A stretch of 14,135 nt of DNA from BS750m-G62 sp046483505 (GTDB lineage Bacteria > Planctomycetota > Phycisphaerae > FEN-1346). The notes beneath the pieces were generated by a model. The model saw only the letters and a list, made by a program, of their open reading frames with translations, made no database searches and had not been told where the DNA came from. The DNA lies in NCBI GenBank assembly GCA_046483505.1, contig JAWODB010000245.1:1-14135 (forward strand), given 5' to 3'. The position numbers were made by a program, and so were the translations under genes. The stretch's first letter is position 1. The number at the start of each line of letters is the position of its first letter. Below are positions 12,572 through 14,135 of the stretch, piece by piece.

Positions 12572-12950
12572 AATATCTGGAGTGCCGGCACGGCCGGCAT
12601 GCAACATGTGGGGAGAAGGCGCACGGGCGACCCTCTCAACGGGCCGCCGCATACCGCGCGTTCGCTCGGCGCCGGGCCGACGGGTGTCGCCTTGAGGCCA
12701 ACTTTGAGTCAAGGTCTTGTCCGCTATTACCGATAACGTACCCGTCGCGCACTCGAACGCGACGTCGATCCGGAGACGGCGAAGCCGGCTGAGGACCGGC
12801 CCAGGCGGGCGAAATCGGACACCAGAAGCCACCGGAAGGGTGTGAGGCTTCCGAAGCGACCGGAGCGGGCTTCGCCCCGTCCCCACCGTGCCCTGGGCCG
12901 CCTGACGGACGGGCCAGGCGGCCGGAATGATTATATTCAAGCGATCGCGA
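12572..12950 (+). other. Gene-free region: possible structured leader or small RNA
   Basis: No convincing protein gene is seen on either strand. Structure on the plus strand includes TGCCGGC-ACG-GCCGGCA (12583-12599), right after the predicted start site, and GGCGACCC near 12626 pairing with GGGTGTCGCC (12683-12692) with a small bulge. CCTTGA (12690-12695) can pair with TCAAGG (12709-12714). A GC hairpin GCGGG-CTTC-GCCCC-like stretch lies near 12866-12881. I compared it by eye with RNase P, SRP, tmRNA and 6S signatures and found no match, so no RNA family is claimed. Confidence 0.35.
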
Positions 12951-12954
12951 TTCT

Positions 12955-12979
12955 GTCAAGGCCAATTCGGGGCCTTGAC
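12955..12979. promoter_or_regulatory. Perfect palindrome upstream of S24 repressor, candidate operator
   Basis: GTCAAGGCC (12955-12963) and GGCCTTGAC (12971-12979) are exact reverse complements separated by 7 nt. The right arm overlaps a TTGACC that has TATGGC 17 bp on, although that would place the start very close to the gene's ribosome-binding site. CI/LexA-type repressors commonly bind such dyads near their own gene, so autoregulation is a reasonable inference. The related half-sites CCTTGA and TCAAGG at 12690-12714 could form a second site. Confidence 0.5.
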
Positions 12980-13020
12980 CCCATCGTAGCGGACGCTTAT
13001 GGCATGCAAGGAGGGCATCC

Positions 13021-14034
13021 GTGACCACGCCTGAACTGGACCTGAAGGCCCGCCTCCGCATGGCGGTCGCCGTCGTCGGCACGCAAAGCGCAGCCGCCGA
13101 ACAGATCGGCATCAGCCAGGCCAGGCTGTCGAACTACGTGCGCGGCGAGAACGCGCCCAGCGTGGACGTCCTGGCGCGCCTGGCGCGCCTCACCGGCGTC
13201 CGCCTCGCCTGGCTCCGGACCGGCGCGGGCCCCGTGTTCGAGGGTGAACCGGGCGCGGTCGGCGCCGACGGCGAGCCCCTGCGCCCGAGCGAGATCATCG
13301 ACCTCGTCGGCGGCCGGGCCCAGGAGGACGAGGCGTTCCGCCGGCGCCTGCTCGCCTACCTCGGCGCCCTGGCCGTAGACGGGAGCGCCGCGGCGCCCCA
13401 GGTGTCCAGTGACGCGGCGCGCCCCGGCGCCGAGCCGTCCGCCCCGCCCGCGCCGTCCGCCGGCGCCGGGCCCGGCGACACGGAGGCGGCTGCGCCCCGG
13501 ACGGCACCGCCGCCGGCCGCCCCGCCGGCCCGTCCCACCTCGGACGCTCGCGCCACGGCGTGGCCGGAGGCCGAAATCCTCGACGCCCCCGACGTGGCGC
13601 GCCTGCGCCGGGAGCGGCAGGGCGAGTTCGTGCCCGTGGTGGGCGAGGCGTCGGCCGGGCTGGCCTTCGGCTGGGACGAGGAGGCGTTTCCGCCGCGGGA
13701 GGCCGCCACCTACGTCCGGGCGGCCGGCTATCCCCGCACCGCCTTCGCCATGCGGGTGCGGGGGGCCAGCATGGAACCCGCCGTCGCGGAGGGGTGCATC
13801 GTCCTCTTCGGCGAGCCGGCCGAGCCGAGCGGCCGCGAGGGACGGCCCGCCCTGGCCATCTACGAGGACGAGAACGGGGGCCTCCAGTACGCCCTGAAGT
13901 ACGTTTCCGCCCGGAAAGACGAAATCCGGCTGCGGCCGGCGAACGAGGAACTGTTCCCGACGGACGTGATTCCCCCCGACCGCCTCCGCCGCCTGTACCC
14001 CGTCATCGGCGTTCTGTGCCCGGTGCGGGGGTGA
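13021..14034 (+). CDS. XRE-S24 repressor, CI/LexA-like, with self-cleavage domain
   Basis: A 337-residue transcription factor. The N-terminal helix-turn-helix (about 8-65) contains QSAAAEQIGISQARLSNYVRG (from 22). Residues 120-180 are a Pro/Ala-rich linker, which makes it longer than typical 200-240-residue CI-like repressors. The C-terminal S24 domain has the probable cleavage site in VGEASAGLAFG (207-217; Ala212-Gly213), the catalytic serine in RGASMEPAVAEGCIVLF (248-264; Ser250) and the general-base lysine in YALKYV (290-295; Lys293). All parts needed for RecA-stimulated self-cleavage are there. The start is GTG at 13021, supported by AAGGAGG (13008-13014) 6 nt upstream. A perfect palindrome lies 41-66 bp upstream. 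It may control an SOS-type or mobile-element response; no integrase or phage genes are visible here. Confidence 0.92.
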   Translation: MTTPELDLKARLRMAVAVVGTQSAAAEQIGISQARLSNYVRGENAPSVDVLARLARLTGVRLAWLRTGAGPVFEGEPGAVGADGEPLRPSEIIDLVGGRAQEDEAFRRRLLAYLGALAVDGSAAAPQVSSDAARPGAEPSAPPAPSAGAGPGDTEAAAPRTAPPPAAPPARPTSDARATAWPEAEILDAPDVARLRRERQGEFVPVVGEASAGLAFGWDEEAFPPREAATYVRAAGYPRTAFAMRVRGASMEPAVAEGCIVLFGEPAEPSGREGRPALAIYEDENGGLQYALKYVSARKDEIRLRPANEELFPTDVIPPDRLRRLYPVIGVLCPVRG

Positions 14035-14055
14035 TTCGCCCTCACCTGCTACTCT

Positions 14056-14080
14056 GCGAAGCAGCGCTTCGCTGCGAAGC
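14056..14080. terminator. Hairpin after the S24 repressor gene, weak terminator candidate
   Basis: GCGAAGC (14056-14062) pairs with GCTTCGC (14066-14072) around an AGC loop, 22 nt after the stop codon. The word CTGCGAAGCA is repeated at 14054-14063 and 14072-14081, so two alternative stems can form. There is no T-run, so a rho-independent terminator is not certain. Confidence 0.35.
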
Positions 14081-14114
14081 ACGAGCCATCCCGCTCCCGT
14101 GAAGGGAGAGGGGG

Positions 14115-14135
14115 CGGCCCGCAAGCGGGCCGGCG
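14115..14135. repeat. Start of another copy of the 6126/11640 repeat, cut by the window end
   Basis: CGGCCCGCAAGCGGGCCGGCG at the right edge matches, in the same orientation, the stretch at about 6148-6168 and, inverted, 11683-11704. Only about 20 nt are visible, so the copy is inferred. Confidence 0.45.

Noticed and set aside
12572..12900. Known housekeeping RNA (RNase P, SRP, tmRNA, 6S)
   Set aside because: None of the signature motifs of these RNAs could be found by eye.
12452..12940. Leftward 162-codon frame before the S24 repressor
   Set aside because: No RBS, no recognisable domain, and it runs antisense to a strong promoter.

Overview
The window is GC-rich (about 70% by eye) bacterial chromosome. 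The protein set fits a planctomycete or a related PVC-type heterotroph, probably an uncultured lineage: a Tat-exported Gfo/Idh/MocA oxidoreductase beside a DUF1080 (3-keto-glycoside hydrolase) protein, a secreted SGNH hydrolase, an M23 peptidase with PKD domains, and gene spacers packed with hairpin repeats. This assignment is an inference from gene content. There is no rRNA or other marker gene to fix the taxonomy.

Layout. Four genes read leftward in 1-5950: xseA (exonuclease VII large subunit, running off the left edge), an ornithine cyclodeaminase/mu-crystallin family protein, a single-chain iron-sulfur L-serine ammonia-lyase, and a secreted SGNH/GDSL hydrolase. A soluble M48 metallopeptidase reads rightward (6367-7101). 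A leftward pair follows (7380-9717): DUF1080, then a Tat-type Gfo/Idh/MocA oxidoreductase. Rightward again come an exported M23/PKD peptidase (10075-11571) and a small PLDc_N-like membrane protein (11871-12155). The latter overlaps convergently with a small leftward hypothetical gene (12049-12339). The window closes with a rightward XRE-S24 (CI/LexA-like) self-cleaving repressor (13021-14034), preceded by a gene-poor stretch of about 680 bp that holds a good sigma70-type promoter and a perfect operator-like palindrome.

Function. DUF1080 plus Gfo/Idh/MocA fits periplasmic breakdown of glycosides through 3-keto intermediates. Serine ammonia-lyase and the OCD-family protein fit amino-acid and imino-acid catabolism. 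The M23 peptidase acts on the cell envelope. The S24 repressor is built to respond to RecA-type activation, but no target genes other than possibly its own are visible.

The most unusual content lies between the genes. Almost every spacer carries a structured repeat: (A) an 84-118 bp element with GTTGAGCCGG ends and two inner hairpins, five copies; (B) MITE-like elements bounded by inverted AACAACAATGATGAAC ends that sit on gene 3' ends; (C) GCGCGG-stem hairpins whose loops are conserved while the stems vary but still pair, found next to a GGTGGCATGC motif; and (D) a run of perfect hairpins at 915-1197. No transposase, RAYT protein, CRISPR array, tRNA or rRNA was seen.
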